Part shown: piece after piece, positions 48,319 through 62,300 of the stretch
Numbering within the stretch: the first letter of the stretch is position 1
Layout of the letters: each line of letters opens with the position of its first letter
NCBI GenBank assembly: GCA_009193035.1
Contig: SWDT01000163.1
Span: 124,001-188,000 of the forward strand
From: Halicephalobus mephisto
Lineage: Eukaryota > Nematoda > Chromadorea > Rhabditida > Panagrolaimidae
Direction: 5' to 3'
Length of the DNA: 64,000 bases
Notes under the pieces: generated by a model
What the model was told of the DNA's origin: nothing
The model's database searches: none
Seen by the model: only the letters and a program-made list of their open reading frames with translations
Position numbers and translations under genes: made by a program

Positions 48319-51300
48319 AGACTCTGGAGATACCTCGTCCCCCGTCTAAATCCTTCAATTATCTCACATAGTCAAATAAGCTCGTTTTATCATCTCGTTC
48401 TCGAAAAAAGCAAAAGCTACTTGCATGCCAAGCTCACTTGCATGCAAGCGGATGCCGGTGGCGGCATAAACAAGACTGCATTTGGTGAGAGCAAAATGCC
48501 CTGTGGGCCGGTTTATACGCTGAATTGGGCACCGCGTGCGCTAAACAGAATGCTGGTAAAGGAAAGCTCGCGCAGTCCTGCAGAGGACGACATTCCACGG
48601 CACAAGTCTCCTGTTTTTCAGTGCCGTTGTTAAAACTTTTTGCGGACCAGAGAAGAAAGAAAGACGGTCTAAGCCAGGGACGATGAAGCTGGCTAGTTAA
48701 TAAAGTACTCTGAAAACGGAAGTAACAGTAACTCTGCAGTTGAGGTGGGAACTGCAGGAAGAATTAACTGCAAGCTGTCATTTTCTTTGTTCAAAATGGA
48801 ATTCCTTTACTACATACGCGCAAATGCGGAAAACCAACAGCTGTGCCGCAGGCTGGTCTAACTTTGGTGCGAGAACATGCGTTGCAGTTACTTATCAAGC
48901 CCAAGAACTGGCCCTCAGGCATGTCAACTGAACATTCATTGACTTGTGAAATTTTAAATTTTCGAATAACAAGGTTTTTATTTTAGCATTTAGAGTATGA
49001 GTTGTAATAAGTGTCGAGTTTCAGTTTTGGATACTGAATCGAATAATATGTAACGCCTCGAGATTAATTCTGATTATGTACCTAAAGCGTTACATTAAAA
49101 ATTAATTCATAACTGAGTTTAGGAAAATTCATAACTTTAATGAGAGACTTGGGAAGATATTAATATATCCATTACAAAGTATGTGTAAAGTGCTATCAAA
49201 TAATATGTGAACCAAATCCTCCACTCATTTCTAAGGGAAGATATGGCAAGTTGTGCTATTACTCCTAATATTGTTCGTATTAGACAATATTTATTCAGCA
49301 TTACACTTAAGATTTAAGCCCCTTAATATTATGAAGCAACGTCGATTACATAATCTAGTATTATCAAATTGATGTTATGATTATTTAATTTTAGAGAAAA
49401 AAACTAAAAAATTTCAAAATATTACAGCTTTTTATGCAGAATTATATTTAAAATCTTCACTTTTTACCGCTTTTTGCAAAACCTAAAGGTTCCAAATATT
49501 CCCTAGATATGTTTTTAGATGATTCATGTTAATAGAAAGATTAGAAGCTGGAAATTCTTGGGAATTAGATTTTTGATTAAATCTAAGGATGGATTATAGT
49601 AGATTTTTGAAAATTATTAAATCAACTAATTGTTGTAAAAACTAGTTCAAATAAACTATAAATTATTTTAATATTAACAATGGGGAGATTTCTGAAAGTG
49701 GTCAATCGAGTATTGAATACGAAGTGATTAAACTTAGGAATTTAGAAAAACTTTCAATCAAGTGATTCCTATGTCATATTCTCCATTTCTACGCTTTCGT
49801 TTGTTGTTTCAACATATTTTTCCTAATTACAATATTGGTAGCCAAAAAACGATAGAAAGCAAACGAAATCGGGCTTTATTTTGTTTCAACCATTTTATAT
49901 TGCTCTTTTCGAGATCTGTGGGAAAAATCTCTCTTTCAAAAGTGAAAGCAAAGAGTTTGATCTACTTAGATGAAATCATGTAACTAATGTTGCTCTGCAA
50001 TGTGTACTATATCTGGTTTCCTCATTAATAAATATTGAAAAAGATCGAGTACAAATGACATTCGAATATTTGTTTCAAGTGGTATATCTTTATCTGGAAT
50101 TAATAGAATTCAATGGTGCATCCATCATTCGTTAGGAAATAACATGTTCATTACAATAAACATATAAACACTAACTGATGAATTTTTTCGAACCTAATTA
50201 CAAAACAGCTTTCGTTTCAATGTTTCATACGTCAAACTTAAATTAATCAGTGTTATAAGCTATTTGATTCAACCTTTCAAACTTTATGAAACAATATACG
50301 TTTTGCAATCCATCTTGTGAGTGTTAAAGAAATCATCTAAGATAAAGATATCAAGATATAAGTTGTTTGATGTCTTGTACAATAAGAAAAAATGACATTC
50401 AGTTCGCCGATTAGACAATATCGACTTTTTTACATAGCGATAATCCATCTGTTACCAACTTTTTAAAGGAAAAATCAAAAGTGGATATATCAAAGTACAA
50501 ATGATTCAATTTCTTGTAAACTAGAAGGAAATGGCATTTATGTCGTCAATTAGACAGTACCGAATCTCTTACATGGGGATATCCATCTGTTGCCAACTTT
50601 TTTGATCTTTTCAGAAAAAGGAACTGCAAAGGTTGAAAACGAAATTTGAGGGTGTTGAAATTCCCTTTCGATCTTAAGTTGAAAAAAGGCTTCTCCATCG
50701 CCCCTCGGTGCCGCTCGGCCGAAAGGAACGAAAATAAGCCGAGGAATCCGTCTTTGTAATGCAAAAAACTCGTCCTCTCGACTTGATCGCGATAAAAAGC
50801 TTCTACAAACTCGCTTCCGACTTTTTGTGAAGAAGAAAAATCGGCATGTAAAATTTATCTTTCCACCTGCTTTTCAGCAATATTGGTTTTCAATTGATTT
50901 ATGGTGTACTGTGATCGAAAATGAGTGCTATCACGTTCGAGTAAATGCAGTTTTCAAATTCATCTATCATCTGGAGCGAGGAGGTCAATTGCGTTGGTTA
51001 CCTTGGGCGATATTTTGTTCTCCAATCAGTTCTGTGCGTTCCAGTCTTTCCTTTTTCGCGCATTCCTCTATGAACAGTTTCGCGATTCTACATTGAAATT
51101 ATCGTATTGGTTTTGGATCCCTTTTGAATGACTAGAGCGATCTAATGATATTCAAGCATGAGAGGATGACCCGTTGCCGATTTTAATCTCAAAGACTCGC
51201 TGAATCAGCAACGAGGCATGCAAGCTGTAAGAATCCTCAAAAGGTTTTCGTGCGTATTTTTACGTTTGCAAACAAATTGACTCCATTCAAAGACCAGTTG

Positions 51301-51848
51301 ATGTCAGAAGACATTTAGGATACTTTGAACTTGACAGAAATATGAGTTTAATGAATTGTTTTCAAGTTATCAAGAGTGCCAGTCAACATTTGTAATCGAG
51401 AACCGGAAAACGAGGTGTAGATCGATGATCGCCAGCCGCAGAAGTCTCTCCTTCCTTCGGAGGACACCACAATCATCACCTCATAGACTCCGCCCATTGC
51501 GCCTCGGGGACCGTGATTTTTCCGATTCCTCTTGCCATGACCGCATCTTATACACGGCCATGTTTATTGAGCTCTGCTTTCTTTTCTTATCGTAGTATCC
51601 CTTGTCCAGATCGCGGGGGATATCCGTTTACTCAATTCTAACTTGAAAGGCTTTGCGACAAATGACCGCAATCTTGATTTGGTGTCAATTTGACCTTTGT
51701 ATAAGAAACAATACTGCGCAGCGTAACTCTGTGCCGCTGGCCCACCTCGAATCAGAGCTCCGCCCTACTCTTCCTCTGTCAGTTACGATCTCTTCTGATT
51801 TGACTCGTTTCTTTATCTCGTAATGTGTTTTAATCAAAATCTTTTCAG
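48319..51848. promoter_or_regulatory. divergent upstream region between two zinc-finger genes
   Basis: The two genes point apart. GC-richer blocks at about 48400-48920, 50680-51130 and 51390-51830 stand out against AT-rich DNA and could be conserved regulatory sequence or untranslated exons. A CTTGCATGCAAG palindrome lies near 48438. A diverged relic of the dispersed repeat occupies about 49180-49490. No coding gene is supported. Confidence 0.4.
49180..49490 (+). repeat. diverged relic of the tRNA-bearing repeat
   Basis: Collinear with the first part of the copies at 6190 and 44112. Matches include TAAGGGAAGATATG, ACTCCTAATAT, the TAAGCCCCTT/TAAGGGCTGA region, GATTACATAATC, and ATCTTCACTTTTTACCGCTT against the cognate TTCTTCACTTTTACTGCTT. 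The tRNA module and tandem repeats are missing or lost. Confidence 0.4.
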
Positions 51849-54800
51849 ATGACAGCGGATCATCGACCTGTCGTTGATAATTCTCTACTTTGTTTTATCC
51901 AAAATTTCCGAGATCACCCTCGTGTGGACTTCCTAACGAGAAGCTACTTTTCTGAATGTGTTCACGATAAAGCTCGTAAAACACTTTTGCAACTATTGCC
52001 AGAATCCAGGGCATCTCCATCAGCAGAAGAATTATCGCTTTTTGAACTTGTCGACCGGGTATCCAATCTTAATCCAGCTCCTGTATTTGTTACTTCTGAT
52101 TTGACTTCATTGCCCTTTATCCTAATAGGAGATCAGGATCCGAACAAAAACGTATTGAATGAAATTCATCAATTGAGGTTTTTTATCCAAAGCGCACTTA
52201 CCGGAAGCGAATCGACTTCCAAAAGGTCAGTTTTCCTTCTTTATTTGGCCAAAACATGTATGAATCATCTCACTATTTCAACGCTAAGTTACTCAGATCC
52301 TTGAGGATTGAAAAACTCGTTTCAATTAGTTCCAAATCTTCATTTTTCCAATTTTTTAGTATCTCGCTCTAGATTATTAATCAAACGTAGACTTAGATGT
52401 CAATCTAATCGAAGGTGACACCCTCATTTACTGCCGCGACCTCTCTTGTTTTTGTCTTAGATATGGTTTGACTGAAGTAAACCGAGCATTACAATTAACG
52501 TCGGCATTTGATTATATGACAACTTAATTCACCTCGCACCTCTTTCTCTGTAGAAACCGTGTTTTTACTTTTGAATGTGAACCGGAAGAGTCACTTCAAA
52601 AACAATCTGAGTGTTTAGATTTCTTGTAAGCTTTGCGATTTGCCGGCGCCTCTATCATGGAGGAGTGTGGTATGCTATCTCGGATAAAATCTGTGCTTTC
52701 ATACGCCGAAAGGAACTTTTTAAAACCAAAGCCCTCGTCGACGAAAAGGGGGAGGGGAAGCTTGAGCTCGTAAATCTAGGGATACTGTAAACAGTCACAT
52801 CTCTTGGACCGAACAGGATATCCTATTTGAGAAAGAATTAACTAAGGTCATTACAGGATACCCTCGTGTTCTCTCTCGATGTCAGAAGATTGCAATAATG
52901 GAGATCCGGAAGCAAAAGAAGAATCTTGCTCTTCACCAGTTAATTTAACGACAACCAACTGCAGGTATTCTCCAATTCCTGGAATAACTTCTTTTCATAG
53001 TGACAATGCAGAAGTTAGTAGTTCTCAGACAACAAGCCCGGTTTCCTCTACAAGTGTGACTCCAAGGAAGCATTCAATCCGAAGACATGCCCCTTATAGA
53101 CTCGATCAAGCCGTCAGAAAGCTTACAGACAGACTTGAAGCAAAACTAGAAGGAAATGAGAAATCTACGACGACAGAGGAGAAACAGAATGGTGTCTCTC
53201 AGGATGAATCCACAGAAAAACCCTCTCCGGTAGAGAATGCTCCTGTTATTAACAATTTCACTCCTCAACAACTATTTGCGAACAATTTTTTCAATCCATC
53301 ATCAATTTCCAATTCAACTTCCGGAGTTGACCCTCTTGCTTTTCTCATGTTCAAAAATTTCGCCAACACCGAATCCCAGAATCCCGATATTACAAATAAT
53401 ATCTTTCAGAAAAGGTTGGTTTATAATTTGAATCGAAAATATTTGTATATTACTACGCAATCTTCGGCATCGCGGGAATTTTGACGGTCTCTCGTTCACC
53501 TCGATCAGAAAACCGATAAGAAAATGGAGTAAAATTGTGGCGAGGAAGACTTCCTATTGAGGGAACATTACGATCTTCATCTTTCTTATTCCTTCTATCT
53601 TTTTCGTAAAAACGCGTTTACGCAGCCAAGCGAGTCTGCGATGGGCAAACCTCTGCCGTCAATATGGACATTCTTGCGGGAAAAGGAATCCTATGTTGTA
53701 ATCTTGCGGGAGAGAAAGTGTGACCTCAATTGGGGCCGTCGTCGATTGATGAGCACATTTACCGAAATAATAAAATCACCGCTCATTCAGTCTCGAGAGG
53801 CAAAGGTTCCTCGGAGTACGGTAAAGGGACCGATTAATTTTCGATAAAAAAGATACTTTGCGAATCAATATTCAATAAATTGCGATTTGATTGGATAACT
53901 GCTCATAATCGTGATAAGGAAAACTTGTCTTTGAGTCGCAAATAGCCAGCAGCGATAGCAGATCGATGACTCTGGTGCGTAAATTTATTACAACCGATTA
54001 CCCATTAATCAACAATCTGTAACATAAACAATGGTGTCTTGAAGAGAAGTGGCTGATGATATTCGGTCGCCTGCGGGCGTGTTTATTGTGGAATCCACTT
54101 GACTGATTTGTTCCAGTTCAAGGTAGATCTCTCCCGTCGGGAGTTGCACATTTCACTCTGTGGTTTGAAGGATTCCATTCCTCACCCGTCTCCGTGGAGA
54201 GGACGTCAATCAACTTGGTTGAGCCCTCTCGTCCATCATTCTCACTCCTGTTTATTCCCCTTCACTGCCGCATTGAGCGACGATAGACAGACGTGACTAC
54301 CGAGTAATCAGAACACGAGCGCATGAGCCGGTAATCGTCAACGAGTTCGCTATTTCGAGACTCGGAGCGAATTTCCAAACTGGACTTTTCCTATCAACTC
54401 AATTTCTTCTGAATAACAAATTGCTTCAATGAAATATGATCAGAAGGTTAACACAAATTTGATTACCCCCGCGACAAAGTGCAATATCAAGGCACATTGC
54501 TATCGTAAATTCATTAAAGTCATACTATTACAAAGGTTTAAAACGAGTGCTGCTGGGAAATTACCTTGATACAAATTCCCGCAGCGTTACAAAAGCTTTC
54601 GAAATTTTCGTTTTAATATTCTGGTTTTAAAAGTTTTCATGAGATTATGGGAGATTCTAGTTTTAAAAGAATCAAACGAATAACTTCTGATGAAACATAA
54701 ATCATTATTCGATAAAACTCATAAGTTGCGGAAAAAGATTCGCCTGTTTATGTTTGAAAGATTAGCAGTTCGGCCGTCTTAGCAGACAGTAAAATCAGTA

Positions 54801-56167
54801 TTACTATAAAGTAAATTTACCGAAATAACACCACAAAATCATTTTCCAGTCTCGATCTATGTTGATTGTTCCAAAATTAAATTTTATTTGGATATGATAA
54901 GAAACTATTTGAAGATTTTGTCATTTTCACTCCATGAATATATGGGGACTCTCGGATAATGTTTCTAACAATCTTTGAAGCTATATCGATATCACGGAGA
55001 TTTTTGATTTCGCGTGATATTGATTGGGAATTGATAGAAGTTCTGACGATCAGCGTTTTTTATCTATTACAAAGACTTAGGGATCTTCCTCAAAATGTTT
55101 TAGATAATCATTTTCAAAAATATCTTTAAAATTGTTTGTCAAATGAATTTTTCTAAGCTTCAGAAACTTGAATCTTATATTAGAATTGTATTATTTCTTC
55201 TAAATTCTCTAATTTTACTGAGATTTTATAAAACTCTTAATCCAAGAATTTCTCACATCTCGAAAAATCATTACTTTTCTTTATATAATTTATAGTTAAA
55301 TATGTTTTATGTAAAATTCATTATTCTAAAATTTTTGAACTAAATAATCAACAAAATTCACCGATGTTATGCAAATATTGAAAAATAAAGCAATAAACAA
55401 ATCAGCATTTGAACAGTGCCTTTTTTGTACATTACAAATTTTATCGAATCACATACAATTGAGCGTTATTATTAAATTCCCTTGATACAAACCTTTGAAA
55501 TCTTCTAAACCTTTCAGAAATTTTGACTTTATAAATTTTTAGTGGATTTTGAAAGTTTTCAGAAATTCTTTTAAGATTCTGAAAGATTTTAGAAGCTTTC
55601 GTAAAACGTTATTAAAATAGAACAAAAAAAAGATGATGATGAAAATATTTCAGCAAAAACAATGGAGACGAGTTAAGTATGGGTGGCGTGAGTGGTGATG
55701 AAGACGAAGAAGAAAAGATGTCGAATGAATCAAGCCCTACGCCTTCAGATTCCTCCAACGGCAAAGAGTATAAATATTTGAAGGATAATGATAAACCCTT
55801 CACCTGTGGCCAGGCTAATTGTAATAAGCGATTTGCCAACAAGTTTTTATTGAAGAAACATCAATTCATCCATACGGGATTGAGACCTCATATTTGTCCC
55901 TACTGTGCCAAGAGGTAAATTTCCTTAAAAATCAATTTATTATTTGTATTTTTCAGATTCAACAGAAAGGACAACCTACTGCGTCATAAGAAAACACATC
56001 TTGCTAACGCAACTTTGCCTTCTGACGGTCGTCGACGGCATCACGCTCTTCTATCTCCTGCTCCTCTCGAGAGCTTTCATGCTTTCAACCCTCTTAATCT
56101 CCTCCAGATCTCACAAAATCAGAATTTAGCTGACGATGCCGAGGACAAAAAGCTTGATGTAATCTGA
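51849..56167 (+). CDS. two-finger C2H2 zinc-finger protein
   Basis: A probable sequence-specific regulator. Four exons (51849-52225, 52857-53414, 55654-55914, 55957-56167) total 1407 nt and encode 468 residues. The ATG at 51849 lies directly after a TTTTCAG acceptor, so the mRNA is probably trans-spliced or has a 5' UTR intron there. The N-terminal 125 residues form a non-repetitive domain (FRDHPRVDFLTRSYFSECVH) that I do not recognise. A Ser/Thr-rich stretch with a basic helix (RRHAPYRLDQAVRKL) and an acidic segment (SGDEDEEEK) follow. Two fingers end the folded part: CGQANCNKRFANKFLLKKHQ (a C-x4-C form) and CPYCAKRFNRKDNLLRHKKT, the second split by a 42-nt intron. Intron 2 is 2.2 kb. Confidence 0.88.
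53415..55653 (+). other. long intron of the two-finger gene
   Basis: The first kilobase (about 53500-54420) is unusually rich in G+C and complex, including a TGTTTATTGTGG stretch near 54081. It is a candidate intronic enhancer. The remainder is AT-rich, with GAA/TTC words near 54600-54660 and 55490-55610. No alternative exon is evident. Confidence 0.4.
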
Positions 56168-56459
56168 CTTCATTTACCTCGTGCAATTAATAACCCAACA
56201 TTAATCATATCTTTCTGCTGATTCATGAACCTAGGATAATGACATCTTTGCTCATCAGACTTTCCGTATATTGCCATAATAATTATTATGTTAAATTCAG
56301 AGTAAATCTCTTTTATTTCAACAAAGCTGATCTAGTCATCCCAACAACTAATGGAAAACTAAATTGGATTGTTGCACGGATAAAAAAGTGAAACCCGAAA
56401 GTCTTCGATAGGAAAGCTGAGTCAGCCAATTCAAGAATCAGCACCGGATTAATATAGGT

Positions 56460-59322
56460 TCATACAATGGGAAATTTACCAGATTTATTTGACATTGCTT
56501 CTTCGTCTTCTTCAAAAAGGAAATCATACATGTTTCGAAGACAGCCTCGTCTAAAATAATATTATTACAAAAAATAGATATCGTTGTAATTGTTTTGACA
56601 CGAATTTTCGTAATATTTAGAAACTCTCGAATTCAGATCTTGTTTTCGAAAGTTGTTATAGAATTAAAGAATTTTCCATGAAATTTTAGATTTCACAATT
56701 TTCTATTGGACTTTGGAAGCCTCAATGGAATTATATGAATTTCTAAGGAATTTTAAAGGACAACAAAAGTGTATGCAAAACTCTGGAAGATCCTAACAAC
56801 ATCCACAAAAGTTTGTAATGCTTCAGAAGCTTCCCTCAGATTCCGAGAGATCTTATAATCTTCCATGGAATTCCAATAAATAGTAAAAAGGATTGCTCCC
56901 AAGTAAGACTTACGAGAACGGACTGTGGGTAAATTTGGAATTTGTGGTTTCAAAGTGTTTGTAGCGATGGGCATTTATCCTCTCATTTACGGTCACTGCG
57001 TGTGCAATCTAGAATCCAATTACTCTGAATTTGTTGTCTTCACAAATGAACTTACACCATAGAATTGCATGCCCAATAGGCAGTTAAGCCAAATGAAGAG
57101 GACACTCGCCATGATTCCAGTGTAAGTTACCCAAGTCTGACAGTAAGCTATCGTATGAAGTGATATTTCACCGCAAACGTCATTAAAGTCTGAAGTGAAA
57201 CGATTAATGGAAAACTACGAAATTGGACTCACATAGTAGACATCCAATGATAATGACAAAAGATGACAGATGAAGTAACAGTAAGTACAGTAAGAAAAGT
57301 CGATGGTTATTCTGACCTACACATTGGGCTAACCAAACACAATGGTGGTCGAATCGTCTGATGCATCTGTCGCAATGTCTACAGTGTTTGGATCTCAGAG
57401 GCCGGATAATCAAACAAGTAGAGCAAAAAGATCCAGTGAAGTTATCACCTTCGGTCATAGATATTATCTGTTTACATTTTTCCTAAAAATGCCCTTAATC
57501 ACCATATTATTGTAAAAATTAGAACTGAATATTAATACAAAATCGTCTTGATACAAATTTCCAAAAATTTGAGTTTTAGATATCGACTCCAAAAGTTCCT
57601 ATGAGATTACGAAAGGTTCCAGAAACTCCCATGAACCCTTAATATTACCTATTACTAAATTTAATATATTAATCAAATCTTTACTCTATTCAAGAGATGT
57701 AAAGTGATTTTTCTAGTTTTGTTTTTGTATTTTGTTGTTTTAAATAACGTTTAACCACGATTTCTTTTCGAATTTACATAATTTCTTTTAGAATGCACAT
57801 CCTTTGACAACACTGTTACCTGCGCGGGAGATTTAGCTTTCATAACTTCAAAGGTTCCATGGTAACAATTCATTTTGTATTCTTTAAAACAAGCAACTTC
57901 TGATCCGATTAGAAACCGTTGATGGAAACATCAATAAGAAAAAGAACACAAATTAAATCTGATTTTTCTCTGCTTATGGATATTTATTCTTTATAAAAGA
58001 AAATTCTGTAAAAGTTTTTAGAATCCAGTAGTTTTGGAAACCTCCCAGATTCTAAATCTTGATGTTAAAATTTCTTCCAAGATTTTTTGAGATTTCAGAA
58101 TTTTCTAATTTTTACGCTTAAAATAAAAATGAACTTACACTATGACTGGCAGTGACTGTTCCAGGATCTCTGTTATATAAAATGAAGTACATATAGGGCA
58201 ATGTCACTAATATGGCGAAAAAGAAGATCTGTAAATACCAGCCGGCAGTTTGATGGAGGTAAATCAACCAAAGAACGAAGTAAAACAATTTCGAAGCAAT
58301 AACGAAAGAGGAGGTAAAAGTAGCTGTTGTCTGCATGTGATTTCCTATGTAATTTCGAAGAACAACAAAACAAGAACCATAAATGGCAGTTACGAAAAGA
58401 GTTTTGAGAATAATATCCATCCTTGAATCCATCACGAATCCTGGTAAGAAATAAAAAACAAACGGTAAAATACAAGCAACATGAGCTTTGAAGGCCAAAT
58501 CCTCGTTGAACTTTTGCCTCCAGGTATATCTTCGAAGACCGGCCTGTCTTTCGGCCATTTCTAGAAGTCGGATAGATAGATGATCGTTTTTACGATGAGC
58601 AATATCTAGAGGGGTTTCGTTCTCCTTATTCACGACCGAGAGATCAGCTTTCAACTTAAGTAAAGTGCCTATTCCGGAATGATTACCATGTATAACAGCG
58701 AAATGCAAAGGGGAATGACCAAATATACCGTCTGTGGCGTTAACGTTCGCCCCCATCGACACCAACATGTGGATGGGGTCTCGAGTAACGGATCGAGCGG
58801 CTGCATACATGATAGGGGTCATTTGAGAGGCATCACGGACGTCCGGAGACATCCCTTTGGCGATTAAGTAACAAGCAATGGGGGTTCTTCCATACTGACA
58901 GGCCGTATGCAAAACAGTGAATCCTTCCCCATCCCGAATTGTGTAATCTGCTCCGTTTTTAATTAGTAATGCAATCATTCGAGTATGACCCTGTCTTGTG
59001 GCCCAATGCAATGGAGTACAGGCCAAAACTCCACCAATATGATTGATGTCGCATTTTTTATCGATCAAATATTGTGCAACCTGAAACTTCATATATCAAT
59101 CGTTAACAAAGACCAAAGACCAACCTCGAGTCGATTGTTGATCGCCGCCCAGTGCAATAAGGAACAATCATCAGCATCCACATCATCAGCTGTAGCTAAT
59201 CCAGACTCAATCAAATGCTTAACTTTAGAGATATCTCCAAACTGGACGGCCTGCTTGATGTCCAGGTCATCGAAATCACTGGAAGATGAACAACCTTCTT
59301 CATAATCCTCATCTGCTGCCAT
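56460..59322 (-). CDS. ankyrin-repeat DHHC palmitoyltransferase (ZDHHC17/HIP14-like)
   Basis: This enzyme attaches palmitate to cysteines of vesicle and synaptic proteins at the Golgi and other membranes. Six exons (59322-59125, 59080-58139, 57482-57233, 57189-57056, 57008-56914, 56550-56460) total 1710 nt and encode 569 residues. An acidic start (ADEDYEEG) precedes about six ankyrin repeats (residues 25-240; for example [19 protein letters not shown] and [12 protein letters not shown]). Membrane spans follow, then the Cys-rich DHHC domain: [31 protein letters not shown] and the GQNNHRLF end. DHHC is intact, so it should be active. The tail has the family's [12 protein letters not shown] and [14 protein letters not shown]. 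The first ATG in frame at 59322 was chosen. The architecture matches HIP14 rather than plain DHHC enzymes. Confidence 0.94.
56640..56880. repeat. GAA/TTC words in palmitoyltransferase intron
   Basis: The last intron (56913-56551) contains repeated GAA/TTC words such as GCTTCAGAAGCTTCC near 56820. The phase is irregular. Confidence 0.4.
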
Positions 59323-62300
59323 TTTCCGGTTTAATCTCAAGTACAGTTGAGGAATAAATCTTTATAAAGTCCGGTAGACATGCATTTCCCAACTTGAAAA
59401 GAATGGAATGAGCGACCTCTGAAAATGATGAACAAGTTACGTAATCCCTCCCTTTGTCCCGGAGTACGCCAGAGGCAATAAATCAATGATTTTCTGCATG
59501 AAACTAGCTTTCAGTACGATCAAATCTTAGATAAGCTCAAAACAAGGAATGGTGGTCGTTTTTTCCTCGTTCACCTTGAAAAAAAGTAAAGATAGCCGCA
59601 GGCGATTTGACTTGTCTAGTCTCTAAACGAGCGCCAAAATATTTTAGACTTTATTTCTAGGTAAAATGTCGACTTCAAATCCGTGAATACAATCCAGCGA
59701 GCTTAATTAATGCTAAACTACAATTCAAAAATCGAAAGTCCTGATAATTATTAACCGAAATACAGATTTAGTAGCTTTATTGCATGACCACGAGCTTAAA
59801 GATAGCTGTGACCACCTCAGGAGATAAACAAGATTTACAAATCGTCAAGCATGCATTGACAGTTGCGGAATATAAAGCAAATTATTTGCCTAGAATAAAA
59901 CGCATGGTCTCCACACTAGAGCTTTTCATGTGTCTTAGCTACTGACGGACGCACGTTGTCCTAGTCAGACTGGTTTCAGTGACAGAATTCAAGTTTTCTT
60001 CGGTAATTTTTACCCTCTTACGCTTCAATTCAAGAATGAAAGTATCTAATATTTATTAGAACGAAATTGTAATTCAAATGACAATCTTATATCCTTTAAA
60101 AAGAATTTCTCCAGATCCATTATAAATTTTTATATAACGAGATAATCAAATATTACATTTCCTTCATCTCTGTCCAGTACTTCTAAACCTTCTTTTGTTC
60201 ACCAGCTATGTTTAACTAGAATACTTTCTAGTAAAAGTATTTCATGTTGATAGAGATCTTCTGGATGAAAATATGGATCTGTTCATTCTTGAATTTTATT
60301 CGTCAATATAATAAGTTTATCTTTAAACACAAAAATATCTTTCTGCAAGTCAAGCAGAAGTAATCACTTTGATGTAGAGTAGAACAATATTATCTTATAG
60401 AAATTAAAGTGCAGAAATATAAATTTTAATATCGTATGAATTATGAAACCAAAATGTCAAAATTGTGCAAGTTGGACTATTATATAAAATTCTGAATAAT
60501 TCAGGAAATAATGTTTGTAATTTAAACAATTTACTGATCAAACATACTCTTCTATTTACGATACTCAAATAAATAGTTCATAATTGTACAACGTTGAAGT
60601 TTGGGAAAATATCGTGTAGATTCTTAGATATCATATTTCTTACAGCTGATTTCAGAGTAGAGAGAAGTTGAGTCTTTTATTTTAAACTTTTCAGTATTAT
60701 TTGAATCAGTCGTTATCTAAAATTAGATTCAGTTGTAGTTTATTTGAAAAAATGTCGTGAAAAATAATAAGATTAATGATAAAAACTGAAATATAGATTT
60801 TTAAGTTCCTAAGTTAAAAAAATTCAAGAAAAAACAAATGTACTGCAAATAAATCTAATTGAACAAATCTCAATTCAGTGTTTACTATGGGAAATCATAA
60901 TTGAACGTTATACAATATTTTCAAAAGTTAAAATCTCCAAATTCCATAGTTCAACTCTATACAGTAATATATGGATTCTGTCTTCAGATTCGGATTCTCT
61001 GAACATAAAAATTACTTTTTAATGCTTTCGAAGTTGTAGATATTTGTTATGTCAGAAATGAGATAAATCTGGTATTCTTGAACAGAATAATTTTTATAAT
61101 CTATCTTCTAGTGAATTCAAGTGACTTTCATCTTAGGGGATTTCCGGAAGATAATTATAGCCACTTTCAAACAAGATAATAATTTGACTTTCTCTATGTT
61201 CTCATCACAACTGCTAAGAATTTGAAATACAACTTTAGACTTTTTAATTTTTTAATAAACGAATAGAGAAGTTTAAGGTAAAAGATTTAACAAAAAAGAT
61301 AACAGTCGTGATTCAAAAACGATGATTCAAGGTCAAAAATTGTTTATATTCAACAGAAAATAATTTTTGTTCTTTCTTAGTCCTTTATGCAACAACCATA
61401 TGACTGTTTATCAAGTGCTTCTTCGTTAAGTACTAAGATAGTATACCGAAGTACATGTCCGGAATTTTGATTATATAATTTTTCTTCGTTTAAGTGAACG
61501 ATTTAAATTTTGGATTTTAACCATATTTACTTTTTCATATTCCAACGGTCTTCTGTTTTATCATGCAAAACCTAATCTGAATCCAAAGAAACCATAATTG
61601 GATAACAATCACAGTCTAATCTTTTTAGTAATTTAGTCTCTGATTGCAACAGTTTCAAAATTACCATGTCTTGGGAAAATTATTTTTTAATTATGTATAA
61701 AAATGTCTACGAAATATTTTAAAAGAAATTTGGACGAAATCTGAGGATAATAGATTTTGAGAATTGAAAATTAAGAAATTCAGGAGAGTCCGTTATCATA
61801 AATATCGAAGGTTTTATATGAAAAGGGTAATTTAAGAACCATATGAAACTATTTAAAAGTTTAGAAAATTTAATTACAGTCAACAGATTTCGAAATTCAA
61901 AAATTACCTTTGTAGATCATCTCCGTGATTCTTGAAACAAAATCCAATGCACGTAATTTTTTACAATTTCTATTTCTTAGTTATTGGGAAAATATCATTA
62001 CTGAAGTTAAATTTGAACAAAGAAAATCGCGGGCAATAACTATCGTTGGAGGAACCATGGGAATACACTATGGTATTCCTGAGTACATAATATTTGAATT
62101 AATATTCAGCTACTTTTTAATCTTTTACATCGTTTTGTAAGATTTTCTAAATTATTTGAATTGGAATTTTTTCCTCATATAAAAATTCTCGAATCTTAAC
62201 ATAATGTACCTTCCACCATTGCTCTAGCTTCCAATTCTCAAAATCTATTATGCCCATATTTCATTCAAATTTACCTTAGAATATTCCTTGGACTTTCTTG

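Noticed and set aside
48421..48931. Open frames in the GC-rich block upstream of the zinc-finger gene
   Set aside because: Length is expected for GC-richer DNA; no domain or splice signals.
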